Source of the DNA: Stentor coeruleus
Taxonomy: Eukaryota; Ciliophora; Heterotrichea; Heterotrichida; Stentoridae
Assembly: GCA_001970955.1 (NCBI GenBank)
Contig: MPUH01000417.1
Coordinates: 1 to 55,965 of the forward strand
Length of the DNA stretch: 55,965 nt
Reading direction: 5' to 3'
Both the position numbers and the translations under genes were made by a program. Shown here one piece after another: positions 19,900-30,279 of the stretch (position 1 is the first letter of the stretch; each line of letters opens with the position of its first letter). The notes below the pieces were generated by a model. That model did not search any database. It was not told the origin of the DNA and saw only the letters and a list, made by a program, of their open reading frames with translations.

Positions 19900-21510
19900 C
19901 TAAGTCAAATACTGTGAAAAAGCTTTCAAATCCGCATTTTTCCAAGAATTAAGCTGAAAAGCTGATTTAAAAACCATAATTTGTTCTAATGTTTTCATTT
20001 CCCACACTCTTACCAGCCCTTTTTCAGCAAGTACCAAATATTTCATATCATTCGTCAATTGCACATCTTGAACATTACCAATAAACCCCCCAAATACCCA
20101 TAGTAATTCTCCAGAATCATAATCCCAAACCCATATACGATTAGCCACATCTCCACTAACAATATATTTCATATCAGAACTCACAACAACACTTATAAGT
20201 ATATCAGTATGTTTAAGCTCATGAATCAAATTGAGTTTATAAAGGTTCCATATTTTTACATAATTGCTTCCACAAGCTACAATATATTTATCATTATTTG
20301 TAAGGACTAAAGATCTTACCATACCATTATGCGTTAGGATATTATATTTACCAGTATCAATATCCCATATATAAATTGTTTTATCTGAAGCTCCAGAGAT
20401 GATTTTTTTTTTATTTTTTGTTAAGGCAACTGTATATATTGGTGAATTTTGGGAGAATTTTTGTATTATTTCATGGCTAGTTAGGTTCCAAAGAATCACT
20501 TGCTTGTCTTCACCTCCTGATACGAGAAGTTTGTTGTCACTACTTAGAGAGAGAGACCAGATATCCCCTGTATGCCCTTTAAGTTCATATTGGAATTGTA
20601 GTGTAAAATGGTCCCAGATTTTTATTAATTTATCGCAAGATCCAGTAATAAATAAAGAATCATCATCAGAGACTATAGTAGATAATATCCAATGCCTATG
20701 TCCAGAGAAAGTTTTCAAATATATCATCTTGTTTAAACTAAGCATATTAATATTCATATCCCCAGTAACAATAGCAGTAGTATAATCTTTACTTAGAGCA
20801 ATAGCATATACTCTAGCTTTACCCTTATATATAGCTTTGGCTTTATGATTCTTAAGATTATAAGCAGTAATAGTCCCTTCCATCGACCCAACTAAGATTG
20901 ACATTTCATGAGTGAATGAAATTGACAGAATTTCAGACTTTGTGTCTTCTAAATACAAGCCGAAATTTTGTCTTATTAATTGAATTTTGGCATCTAATGG
21001 AATATCAGATTGCGTTAATACAATTTGACTTTGGATTATTAGTAGTGATTTAGCATAGTTTGATGGTGAAAAAATTTTGAACTCTAGAGGATTGTCTTTT
21101 GATGCTAAACTAGTTTTCTTGCTATCTTTGTTACCTTTGTTGTCGACAATTTCACGAATTTCTTTGATTTCTGAATAAAAAAGATGATTATTACTGATTT
21201 GATTTGATAAAGTATTGATTTTTTGAGAAAGATTTTGAATAGATGTTTTCTGTTCATTTGCTATATAATATGATAAAGCTGAGAATACAATGATTAATAT
21301 AGCTTGGATAAAATAAATATGATTGTGAGAAAGTTTGAATGATGATTTTGGGATGATGGCCTGAGGGTTTGTTTCATGCAAACTGCTGCTGGCTATGAGA
21401 TTATTTTCAAGTATCTTGTGTAAGCTGCAACTATAAGTTACTGAAGAGCCGAGGTCCCATTTAAATGATACTGGTTTTTGGCATCCAGTAACAAAGCATT
21501 TGCATTCCAT
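19900..21510 (-). CDS. membrane-anchored WD40 repeat protein with N-terminal Cys/His cluster
   Basis: 536 residues in four parts. Residues 1-32 contain a CKCFVTGC ... CSLH cluster that could bind one zinc, like a reduced B-box. A single membrane helix follows at about 65-88 (IYFIQAILIIVFSALSYYIA). Next is a short coiled coil (about 90-125). From about 195 to 530 there are about seven WD40 repeats: LIKIWD, QVILWN, TIYIWD, YVKIWN, RIWVWD and LVRVWE mark the strand-c ends. The GHRHWI and GHTGDIWSL elements are typical. The propeller would face the cytosol as a scaffold. I do not recognise an orthologue; this architecture is typical of ciliate-expanded families. No introns. Confidence 0.75.
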   Translation of the reverse strand: MECKCFVTGCQKPVSFKWDLGSSVTYSCSLHKILENNLIASSSLHETNPQAIIPKSSFKLSHNHIYFIQAILIIVFSALSYYIANEQKTSIQNLSQKINTLSNQISNNHLFYSEIKEIREIVDNKGNKDSKKTSLASKDNPLEFKIFSPSNYAKSLLIIQSQIVLTQSDIPLDAKIQLIRQNFGLYLEDTKSEILSISFTHEMSILVGSMEGTITAYNLKNHKAKAIYKGKARVYAIALSKDYTTAIVTGDMNINMLSLNKMIYLKTFSGHRHWILSTIVSDDDSLFITGSCDKLIKIWDHFTLQFQYELKGHTGDIWSLSLSSDNKLLVSGGEDKQVILWNLTSHEIIQKFSQNSPIYTVALTKNKKKIISGASDKTIYIWDIDTGKYNILTHNGMVRSLVLTNNDKYIVACGSNYVKIWNLYKLNLIHELKHTDILISVVVSSDMKYIVSGDVANRIWVWDYDSGELLWVFGGFIGNVQDVQLTNDMKYLVLAEKGLVRVWEMKTLEQIMVFKSAFQLNSWKNADLKAFSQYLT

Positions 21511-21963
21511 TTTATATACTTATAAAGTAAATAAGTATTACTATGATTAAAGATAAATATGTTTTACTATAAGAAATTTGGAGTAAAAATGCAGTTTTGA
21601 AAATTCACTTTAAATTTTCCTTGCAACTAAAGCTATTATTATAAGCATCAGTATAAATTTATACTTTATTTATGCATCCCCTAAGCTATCGCTAATACTT
21701 TTCAAAAATCTAAATGCATGCATTTAAGTATTTCAACTATTCATCTTTAAATATCCTATAATTTATTCTTAATCAACATTTACATAATATAATTAAATCT
21801 ATCGTGAAATCCAAAAACTCATTAAATAAATCTACCAAAAATATTTCAATCAACAACTATTCTTATTTTCTTTAATAAACATTTTCACTTCTTCTTTAAC
21901 CTAAAAATATATCTTTCACATCATCTTTATATGACTAACTTTAATTTTCCATCATTCTAAATA

Positions 21964-22731
21964 TTATCTAAGCGAAGCTCCAGAATTTACTAACAACAAG
22001 ACAATCTCTTGGTGTCCACTTCTTTGTGCCATCTTGATCAATGAGTCTCCTAAAACATTAGTAGAGTTAACATTAGCCCCATGAGCTACTAACAAACTTA
22101 CAATTTCCTTATTTCCATTTTTCACAGCTATTTGTAAAGCAGTCATTCCAGCATTATTGTGATAATCCAAATCAATTTTCTCCCTTCCATGCTGTAAAAT
22201 TATGCACATTGCATCATGTTTGTTTTCTTCAGCTCCAAGCGTTAATGGAGATTCGCCTGCTCGAGATTTGCTATTCATATCTGCGCCTTTCGCACAGATA
22301 AAATGAAGGATTTTTATAGCTCCAGCTTTAACAGCTTCATGGATTAGATAATTGCCGTTTGTTTCGAAATAATAGTTTACAGTAATACTTGGAAGGACTG
22401 ATTGAACAAAACTTAGACTATCATATTCGATGTTTTGTAGCAGGGCTCCTGTGATATCTCCTGGTGGTATAGATATTGAAGAAGCTGATGTCTCTAATGG
22501 CGAGGCATCAGGGGATTTTTTTAACAAAGGGACAGGCTGATTGCTCTTAGTATGTTTTTTTGGGTCTGGCGGCTGTGGCTCACTAACTTGATGAGTCTCA
22601 GTTTTTTTGTCCTTAAGTTTTTTATACTTTTTGATCACTTTTTGAAGCATTAGCTGTAATTGATGATTTTCATCTTCTAATTGGGCTACTCTAGCAGTAA
22701 GTTCTTCAATAAGTTGGTCCTTCTCTGACAT
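21964..22731 (-). CDS. coiled-coil plus ankyrin repeat protein
   Basis: 255 residues. Residues 1-48 form a leucine-rich coiled coil (MSEKDQLIEELTARVAQLED). A Pro/Ser-rich linker follows (about 50-90). Then come about four ankyrin repeats (about 105-255): NYLIHEAVKAGAIKILHFIC, a GESPLTLGAEENKHDAMCII unit, GMTALQIAVKNGNKEIVSLL and GDSLIKMAQRSGHQEIVLLL. The TALxxAxxxGxxEIVxxLL signature is clear. It should be an intracellular protein-protein adaptor, with partner unknown. The stop is close to the last repeat. Its upstream region is artificially lengthened by the N-joint duplication. Confidence 0.85.
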   Translation of the reverse strand: MSEKDQLIEELTARVAQLEDENHQLQLMLQKVIKKYKKLKDKKTETHQVSEPQPPDPKKHTKSNQPVPLLKKSPDASPLETSASSISIPPGDITGALLQNIEYDSLSFVQSVLPSITVNYYFETNGNYLIHEAVKAGAIKILHFICAKGADMNSKSRAGESPLTLGAEENKHDAMCIILQHGREKIDLDYHNNAGMTALQIAVKNGNKEIVSLLVAHGANVNSTNVLGDSLIKMAQRSGHQEIVLLLVNSGASLR

Positions 22732-22759
22732 TAATAATAATCTTTTATTAAAATATAAG

Positions 22760-22978
22760 CATTGAATATTTAGAGATTATGCAACTTAGCAGAGTTATTA
22801 TCTTAGCTATTTCTTTTGAGTATTTTTTACCTTGCTAAGCTCGATTCCATATTTCGCCTCTTCTTCTTNCATTGAATATTTAGAGATTATGCAACTTAGC
22901 AGAGTTATTATCTCAGCTATTTCTTTTGAGTATTTTTTACCTTGCTAAGCTCGATTCCATATTTCGCCTCTTCTTCTT
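22760..22978. repeat. single-N joint with duplicated 109-bp flanks (assembly artefact)
   Basis: The N at 22869 sits between two copies of a 109-base segment beginning CATTGAATATTTAGAGATTA. One base differs (TTATCTTAGC versus TTATCTCAGC), possibly allelic. The left copy repeats the 3' end of the TMEM87 gene, so the true spacing between TMEM87 and the ankyrin gene is about 75 bases. Confidence 0.88.
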
Positions 22979-24215
22979 CTTGAGATATTTCATTGTCATC
23001 ATCTCTGATTTCTTGGGTTATTGCCAAGAGTTTTGAGTTTTTAGACACTCTCCATATGGCTATAAGGCTGATTACTAGTATAAGGAATATCGCTTCCCAT
23101 ATACCAATATAAAGCCAGTCCCATTTCCACATATCAGATTGTTTCCAGAAGAACCTAGCTAAAATTTCTAATGTGCCCCATATCACACTGGCAAGTCCAG
23201 CAAGACCAAGTAATAAAGCGAACTGTTTGACTAGTTTCAGTTTATAGTTTTGCTTAAGAAAATTCAGTTTATATAAAATTTTTGAGAACCAAGAGAATAC
23301 GAAAAAGAATATCAAAGTGTTCAATACTATCAAAGGAAATGATGCAAGCAATAGTAAATAAAGCTCAAAACTTTCTTCGACTTTGAAAGTAATTAGATAA
23401 ATAAAATCAAATATGAAATACACAATTCCAGTCAAATATATAGTCCAACCTTTATTTTTAGAAATGTCTTTAGTTATACCCCATCCTCTTGCTGCACCCA
23501 TAAGGAGGACTCTTCCAAATGAGTCTTTAAAAGATTTTATAATAATAACTAGAAATGATAAAGAAAAGTTCCTTATGCCAGTGTTATTAAAGTCTAATAA
23601 AGCCCGGCATTCAAGTGAATTTTCAACAGTGCATAGAACTAAAATCCCTGGAATCCAAAACTTTTGTATGTTTATAGAGTACTTCCAATAGAAAAATAAA
23701 GCTATTTCCCAAAGAACTAGGAGGAGTATATACACACAAGCAATTGTAAAATAGAACTATATATGAAATACAGGGATTAATGGAAATAGGTCTCCTGGGA
23801 TATGCCCATAAGGGTTAACAAACTCTATATCAATCTCCAAAGCTATTTGACGGCTTTCACAGACAGCTGCTATTATATAATAAGCTCCAGTTTCTTGGAT
23901 TATCATAGTTGTATTCCCATATGGCATAGGAACTTTTGAAAAAACTGATGGAGCATTTGCTTCACAATATGATATACCATAATGATGTGTGTATTGCTTA
24001 TGTGTCAGGAGGATGATATAGGATGTGATTTCTGAAGGGTTCCCTGACTATGATTTACACTGGATTGTTATATAAGAATCTTTAGAACCATAGATATCGT
24101 TTTTGCTGTAGAGTGTGCACTTGTGTATGAGCTGAGCAGCTGGGCCTTGTATTTTTGTGGAAAAGTGCGTGATTTTACCTGAAACTAAGGAGAGGAGGAC
24201 ATAAAGAAATATCAT
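22917..24215 (-). CDS. TMEM87-type GOST family seven-helix membrane protein (two 15-nt introns)
   Basis: Three exons (24215-24059, 24043-23772, 23756-22917) are joined by introns GTAAATCATAGTCAG (24058-24044, phase 1) and GTATTTCATATATAG (23771-23757, phase 0). The product has 422 residues. A signal peptide (MIFLYVLLSLVSG) is followed by a lumenal domain with paired cysteines and a GAYYIIAAVCE strand, as in the GOLD-like fold. Seven membrane helices then include ECRALLDFNNTG, matching YSEYQNINNTG of TMEM87, and VLLMGAARGWGITK, matching the LGYGIVK element. TMEM87 proteins act in the Golgi/endosome in retrograde transport. The acidic tail DDDNEISQEEEEAKYG is cytosolic. Without splicing only the membrane part is open, so the intron calls carry the model. 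Confidence 0.88.
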
Positions 24216-24881
24216 TATTATGAAAAAATTAGAGTCATGAAATTGATTTTTAAGTTAATGAATAATGATAAGAATTAATAACTGTTTTATGATGATATTA
24301 GAAGTATGGATTAGATTTGTGTTAAAGACATGAAATAGGATTATCTATTTTATAAGATTTTATAATATTTCAAATTGTGAATAACTGATTTTTACTAATC
24401 AATAATATTTGATAAAGCCATATATAGAAGAAGTTACAATTATATAAGTGTTTATAAATTTGATTATTATCTGTACAATCATTAATTATTTTATAGAATT
24501 TTTAAATATCTTCAGTAGCTTTATCATAGCCTAAAATTATTATATTATCTAACCCATTAAAAACATATCACATATCTGCATTATAATCTTGCATCAATAC
24601 TTTATCTTTGAATTCATCCAATATCCAGCGAAAAAAATCACTCATTATTCCCTATCGTTTTCAATTCCTTCTAAAAGCATTCCAAATTACCAATAATATC
24701 TTATATCAAAATCCCACAATTTTCTTCCACTTCTTAAACCATGATCAATTTTAATTAACTTTAATTACATCATTAAGTTCTAACTTATTTCCTACCTATA
24801 ACAGTTGTTATTTCACTAAAAATTTCATCCTTAAAATTTATCTACCTGAAGCATATGAAAGCATCATAATAAACTTGTAAA
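24216..24881. other. divergent intergenic region
   Basis: 666 bases between TMEM87 (minus) and the Kelch-BTB gene (plus). Composition changes near 24500 from G/T/A to C/A/T with few G. No gene seen. Confidence 0.4.
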
Positions 24882-26390
24882 ATGAGCGAAGAGGAAAAAA
24901 TGCGCTTCAGTTTCTGGAAAAAGCTAGAATTCAAAAGTGGGCTTTTGCACGCTGGGGAAATCCTTGAACCGGAGTCTGTCCTAGTAAATGGGCGGATCTT
25001 CATAACAGGGAAATCTTCATCAGGCCAAGTCCTAAACATGCAAGAATATCGTCTAGGTAAGCATTAAATAGAAACAATGACTTGGGAGACCTGTCCAGTA
25101 CAAGGCCAGCACCCAACAACAGATGGGAACTCACTTATATACATACTAGCAGTACCAGAAAACTCGGACTTCCGCTATCAAGTCATAGAATATTCCTTAG
25201 AAAACAACTCTTTTCAGACTTTAAACACAACAGGAATCGCCCCAAAACAAAGAAAACCGCCTTTGAGTTGTGTTTGGCACTCCTCAGCTCTGTACTTTTT
25301 CGGCGGGCTACAAATATACCGAGGAGATGCAACAGGAAGTTTTGTATATAAACTAGACCTTGAAAGCAAAGAGTGGAATAATATTGACTACACAGGGACA
25401 TTTCCAGCAACAGTTCCACACGCTCCAATAACTGGATGTAGATCCGGTCACAGCACAGCAAGAGTTGGTTCAAGTATCTATATTTTTGGAGGAACTATGG
25501 TTGAAGATTCTTTATTGAACCCAGAGTGCTTAACAAGTTCGGTTTTTGATAGCTTGTAGTGTTTATTCAGCATGACCAATGATCTACACGAGTACGATTT
25601 GCTTCATGATCGGTGGAACAAAATCAACTATAAAACCGTAGCCTGCATGGTCCCTGCTATGTCATTGCATTCTATGGTCTCTTCATCACAATTAATGTAC
25701 GTTTATTCAGAAGAAAAAATCTATAGATATGAACTTCAAGGACAAAATTGGCATAAACTTAAAAAAAGCTTGAAATCCCCAAAACTTCGAGGGCAAAGTA
25801 CTATGCAATTGGTTGACAAGCATTTGTATCTCTTTGGGAATACAGAAGATGGTCCAAGTATGTTTAAGTTGAACTTGGAAAAAGCTTGGCTTTGGGTTCC
25901 TGGCGACGCGATGGCTGATTATTCAGTAAAGTTTATGTAGAATTTTTTCAATCATCAAGCTACGTCAGATGTTCTTATTAAGATATCTGAAAATAAGATC
26001 TTTGCCCATAGAAAGGTATTGTGTAAGTTCTCAACTTTGTTGAAAAGGCAACTGACTAGAGGTATTAAAACTATTTCTATAAGTGAGTTCCCTGCTCAAG
26101 TTATACATGCCCTTATAGAACAGTTGTATTCTGATTGCACTTTGGAATTACCGAGGGATACTTTGACGTTTTTGCAGTTGTTTAGAGCATCGCATTGGCT
26201 TGGGATTAGAGAAATTGAAATGAGGTGTTTGAAAGTTTTGAATATATCTTCTACCAATCTGCGTCAGGCCCTTGAACTTGTAGGCGACATTGATGCTGTA
26301 CGAATGAAATGCCTTGAATATGTCAAAGGTCACCTTCGTGAAGCATCTATGACTCTGGCACCAGACCAGCTTTCTGGTTTACTTAAATAG
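24882..26390 (+). CDS. Kelch-repeat/BTB protein (three 15-nt introns)
   Basis: Four exons are joined by GTAAGCATTAAATAG (25057-25071), GTAGTGTTTATTCAG (25556-25570) and GTAAAGTTTATGTAG (25926-25940), in phases 1, 2 and 0. The product has 487 residues. Residues about 30-330 are kelch-like beta-propeller blades (SALYFFGGLQIYRG, RSGHSTARVGSSIYIFGGTM, KHLYLFGNTEDG). From about 339 a BTB domain follows (ATSDVLIKISENKIFAHRKV, a SEFPAQVIHALIEQLYSD helix) and a BACK-like helical tail. Kelch-BTB proteins commonly bridge a substrate to cullin-3 ubiquitin ligase; order here is kelch then BTB, as in LZTR1-like and many protist proteins. Each intron removes an in-frame stop or shift, so all three are well supported. 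Confidence 0.9.
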
Positions 26391-26633
26391 TAACTTAGAA
26401 TAAATTAACAACTTCAAGCTACATAAGGATAAAAAAACCAAAACTTTAAATCTCAAAAATATTATTTTTGTACTTCAACTTCAATAAAAATCTTATGAAT
26501 TTTTCCTTTTAAACATTCAAATATTCCCAAAAAAAATCAAAACGATCCAAAAGTATCCTAATTAATGACAAAACCCATGGTAACCCCAAAACTTCTCTTT
26601 AAATAAACTAAGAATTCAATTAGCAAAAAAATA

Positions 26634-28625
26634 ATGTCACTAATCAAAGAAGAGCCTATAAAAATTATCCTAGGCTTCCTAAAGTCCCACGAATATTACA
26701 AAGCTCTTATATCCCTGGAGCAAGAGTCCAGCATCAAACTACATTCATATGGCAAAGAAATCGATTTCCTCTACGACTTGATCATTGAAGGACGTTTTGA
26801 AGATGCTGAAAAATTCATATCTCCTCTAAGATCTCGTTCAGAATTCAACCACACAAGGGTACTTTTCGAAATACGTAAAGAGAAATTTCTTGAAGCTTTA
26901 GAAAACTCAGAAACCCCGAATTTGCAAGATTTAGTTGCTGAGCTCAAGGAAATTGAATCACTTTCAAACAAAGAAGAGTTCAATACTTTATGCTACTGTT
27001 TGAGTTTAAACAAAATCACAGACCATCCTGAATATAGTGATTGGGATATGTGGAGAGGAAGATTTAAATGCTTTGAACAGTGCATGAGTTTTTTTGGGCT
27101 GATTTTTCCTATAACCCCTTATGTGAGATCGTCAATAACTTTAGAAGAATTACTGAATAATGCTGAAAACAAAGCACAATCCCCAGGGCCTAAGGAAAGC
27201 TCAAGATACAGTCCATCACAGCAGTTAAAACCATCAGAGTCGAGTTTTGTCATAAACGAAAGTGAGAATGAAAAGGATACTATGAAAAAAACAGTGTCAT
27301 GGAATATGGAGAAAAATGAGGATTCTGAGGTTTGTGAAGAGAGTAAGAAAGTGTTTATTGAAGAAATTGATGTCCATGAGTCTGAAGAAAATGAGATGAT
27401 AAGGATGAGTTACGAGAATAGAGAGATAGAATATATGGAGGAAAAATCCCCACAGGAAGTTCAGTCTGAAGAGAGTTCTGAGAAGTATGTACCGACGAAT
27501 TTTGAACTAATGAGCCAATTTGACCCAAGTTATCTTAGAGAAATTTCTCAGGTTAAGGATCAACAACCAATCAGAGCTGCTTGCTTTAATAATGATGGAG
27601 ACTATTTCGTTCTGGGTACGAATTCGAAGTCTTTGAAAGTTTGCAGTTTGCATAATATTGTTGATGGGCTTGTGTATAATGAGCAACAAGGAAGAGATCA
27701 GTATATTGACATTGTATTTGAAATGCACAATGTCCATATAGGCTCGGTTTATTGTGTTGATTGGTCATACTCAGGAAATTTCATCGCATCAGGATCTAAC
27801 GACAAGACTATAAAACTTTTAAAATGCCCAGATTTTTTAACTCTTCAAGAAAACAATTCAGAAACTGTTATTTACTCAAATGGCAAGTTCTTAACAGGTG
27901 AAGGCGATTTACCAACCATAATTGATAAAACCCTAACTGGTCATGATGGGACAATCAGAGCTGTTCTTTTTCACCCTAACGATGACTCAATTCTTTATAG
28001 CGGTGGTCTTGGTGACGCATGTCTCAAAATCTGGAACACTGAAACAGGGACTTGTATACAAAATTTACATGAACATAAAGGAGCCATCTATAGCATAGCT
28101 GCTAGTGGCGACGGACAATTAGTCTCAACAGTTGGCACAGATAGAAAAATCCGTATTTGGGACTCAAAATCAAACAAATGTTCTTTTAGCATGAATGCTG
28201 AGAGCTTTAGCGACATGAACTCAGTGTCACTGAATTTCTCTATAAACAACTTCAAATCTCTGACACATGGGAAAGTTGCCGCTCTATACTCAACTAAAAT
28301 CAATACAGAAACCCCTAGTCAAAAACTCATCTCAGTTGGCCACAATGATGGAGTTGTCAGTCTTTGGGACCTAACAGCAGGCAAGCTTTATAGTAAATAC
28401 ACTTTCCATACCTTAGAATGCAGAAGTGTGGAGTTTTCTTCAAATTCATCATGGTTGGCAACTGGGTCTTTCGATAGTACTCTAGGACTTGTTGAAGTTA
28501 ATAAAGGCCAGGTATTTAAGTTTGAACCGCATATGGACAAAATTGTCAGTGTCCGCTGGCATCCATCTTTACCAATCTTACTCTCTACATCAGCTGATAA
28601 AACTGCAAGGATTTTCTCTATATAA
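26634..28625 (+). CDS. WDR47: WDR47 (nemitin)-like LisH/CTLH/WD40 protein
   Basis: 663 residues. The N-terminus has a LisH motif (IIKIILGFLKSHEYYKAL in variant form, residues 8-30) and a CTLH domain (about 45-105; LIIEGRFEDAEKFISPL, FEIRKEKFLEAL). Next is the family-specific block LNKITDHPEYSDW, then M-W, then CFEQC, equivalent to LPRLTNHAEFKDW ... CFEEV of animal WDR47. An acidic Ser/Glu-rich linker (about 180-285) precedes about seven WD40 repeats (about 300-663; KTIKLL, CLKIWN, KIRIWD, VVSLWD, TARIFS). WDR47 supports microtubule organisation, including the ciliary central pair through CAMSAPs in animals. No introns. The stop is 73 bases before the next small ORF. Confidence 0.85.
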   Translation: MSLIKEEPIKIILGFLKSHEYYKALISLEQESSIKLHSYGKEIDFLYDLIIEGRFEDAEKFISPLRSRSEFNHTRVLFEIRKEKFLEALENSETPNLQDLVAELKEIESLSNKEEFNTLCYCLSLNKITDHPEYSDWDMWRGRFKCFEQCMSFFGLIFPITPYVRSSITLEELLNNAENKAQSPGPKESSRYSPSQQLKPSESSFVINESENEKDTMKKTVSWNMEKNEDSEVCEESKKVFIEEIDVHESEENEMIRMSYENREIEYMEEKSPQEVQSEESSEKYVPTNFELMSQFDPSYLREISQVKDQQPIRAACFNNDGDYFVLGTNSKSLKVCSLHNIVDGLVYNEQQGRDQYIDIVFEMHNVHIGSVYCVDWSYSGNFIASGSNDKTIKLLKCPDFLTLQENNSETVIYSNGKFLTGEGDLPTIIDKTLTGHDGTIRAVLFHPNDDSILYSGGLGDACLKIWNTETGTCIQNLHEHKGAIYSIAASGDGQLVSTVGTDRKIRIWDSKSNKCSFSMNAESFSDMNSVSLNFSINNFKSLTHGKVAALYSTKINTETPSQKLISVGHNDGVVSLWDLTAGKLYSKYTFHTLECRSVEFSSNSSWLATGSFDSTLGLVEVNKGQVFKFEPHMDKIVSVRWHPSLPILLSTSADKTARIFSI

Positions 28626-28698
28626 AAATAATTTTTTAGAATATCAACAGGGAGATATATGCTAGTAAGAGTATGTTTATTTTTGTTTATAATAAGTA

Positions 28699-28965
28699 AT
28701 GTCAGACATGACTGATCATAGCCAAAACGTTTTTATGATAAGAAAATGCATGCATCCAAGGGTTATTGAGGTATTACAAATGAGAAACCCACCTAGTCCT
28801 GTTATTGTGCCAAGGGACAACTCTCAGCCTAGGGCTGGAAATTTATTAAGCGTTCATAGAGAACAGCTTTTACTTGCCCCCGTGTCTCAAAAACGCTTGA
28901 CAGAAAAACCTCAGGTCACTTTAAGCCTAGAAAGTTGTTTGTTAAGAAGGAGAAAACAGGTATAG
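28699..28965 (+). CDS. 88-aa ORF, unknown
   Basis: A small frame with balanced composition (MSDMTDHSQNVFMIRKCMHP, then VLQMRNPPSPVIVPRDN, and a very basic end RRRKQV). No domain was recognised. It sits 73 bases after WDR47 on the same strand, and G/T-rich sequence follows it, as after other genes. Those points favour a real gene, but its short length leaves doubt. Confidence 0.4.
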   Translation: MSDMTDHSQNVFMIRKCMHPRVIEVLQMRNPPSPVIVPRDNSQPRAGNLLSVHREQLLLAPVSQKRLTEKPQVTLSLESCLLRRRKQV

Positions 28966-29410
28966 GCGTTTTAAATGTAATCTGTTTTAATAATTGCTTT
29001 TTGACATGGTTTAACTATTTTTGATGTGAGTGCATGAGATTAAGGATAAATCACTGTAAGAAATTATTCATGAATTAAAATTCTGTAATAAAATTTTGGC
29101 CTTGCTATTCACAGATTTACTGAAATAAGTATTAAAATTACCCTTCATTATGCTGTGTTAAAGCTTTTAAAGCAAATAGTGCTGTAGACAAAAATATTAT
29201 AAAAAATAGAATTTTATAATCATTGTATATAAACTAAATTCGTGCATTTATTATGCAAAGCTTTTAGCTATCACACATTTTTTAAACTTTTTTTTATCAT
29301 GTTGCATTTTTTCAAGTATACACTAAAAAAAAAATTTGTATCCTTAAAATATGGAAAGTCTTATTATTAAACCCAAGAAATCCAAGTTTGAGAATTAACT
29401 ATTGAGTTTC
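28966..29410. other. convergent intergenic region
   Basis: 445 bases between convergent genes, AT-rich, with no gene or stable RNA recognised. Confidence 0.4.
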
Positions 29411-30142
29411 CTATGAAGTTGGCGCTGCTCTTGAGGGTCCTCTTTCACCCCTAGGTCTGCGTGAATTTCTGCGTGGTGCTCTAAATCTTCTCAGCCCAGA
29501 ATCGTTTTCGCGGTCATCTCCAGGAGTTGGCATAGTGACATAGCCATCTCGGTTTTGTCTTCCACGCCTTGACTTCCTTGTATATCTTCTTTCTCCTCTA
29601 CCTCTAAATTCTCTGTTTTCTGAGTCTTCAGGCTTCTTGACTTCTTCCTTAGTCTCAACTTCAGCTTTTGATGTTTCGTCCTTGGTTATTTCTGATCTTG
29701 GACCTCCTCTTCTTGATCTACGACCTCCTCTTCCTCTTCCTCTACCTCTGCCTCTGCCTCTTCCTCTAGTCTCAGCACCTCCATCTTCTCTTTTTTCCGC
29801 CCCTTCCCAAGGTAGTTTTTTCAACTCTGTGAAGGATTTTTCCTGTACATCTGATTCTGGAATAGGTTTTTGATACCCTTTTGAGCTTGACGATAACTCT
29901 TTCAAACTGAGTCTTATCACTATTCTGGTTTTATTAGTGTTTTCTACTCTTTCGAATGTGTTATCTTGGTGAAGTCCTTTGACTCTATGCTTTAGCAATT
30001 CAACCAAATATATGGCTGATGAAATTGCAGAGTTTATTGCTGTGATGTGAACCTCTTGATGCATTTCAAGTAGCTCTGCAGCTTTGACTACCTTAAAAGC
30101 CAGAGTTTGTGATCTGGAAACAGCGACTTCCAAGCCAGACAT
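29411..30142 (-). CDS. Alba-domain RNA-binding protein with RGG repeats
   Basis: 243 residues. An Alba fold covers about 1-85: LAFKVVKAAELLEMHQEVHI, TAINSAISSAIYLVELLKHR, and a final strand TRIVIRLSLKEL. The A-I-x-x-A-I-x-L-V-E helix pattern is the Alba/Rpp20/Rpp25 signature. An uninterrupted RG/RGG tract (about 125-145: RGRGRGRGRGRGRGGRR) and a second R-rich region near the C-terminus (about 180-240) follow, with an acidic spacer between. Protist Alba-RGG proteins bind mRNA and regulate translation and stress granules; Rpp25-like roles in RNase P/MRP are the alternative. Arginine methylation is likely. The GRG coding repeat is a simple-sequence tract and may vary in length between alleles. 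Confidence 0.85.
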   Translation of the reverse strand: MSGLEVAVSRSQTLAFKVVKAAELLEMHQEVHITAINSAISSAIYLVELLKHRVKGLHQDNTFERVENTNKTRIVIRLSLKELSSSSKGYQKPIPESDVQEKSFTELKKLPWEGAEKREDGGAETRGRGRGRGRGRGRGGRRSRRGGPRSEITKDETSKAEVETKEEVKKPEDSENREFRGRGERRYTRKSRRGRQNRDGYVTMPTPGDDRENDSGLRRFRAPRRNSRRPRGERGPSRAAPTS

Positions 30143-30279
30143 ATTTTGTTATCAAAATTTGGTTCAAATGCCTTTGGGTACAAGAGAGCAAAATATATTA
30201 GGTATTGGTAATGCAACTTAAGTGAGAATTTGATATTGAATACCTTTTAGAATTTTTATGGTTAAAAGGTATTTAATAA

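Noticed and set aside
29637..29873. Simple-sequence CCTCTTCCTCT tract as a regulatory or mobile repeat
   Set aside because: It is the antisense of the Alba protein's RG/RGG coding tract.
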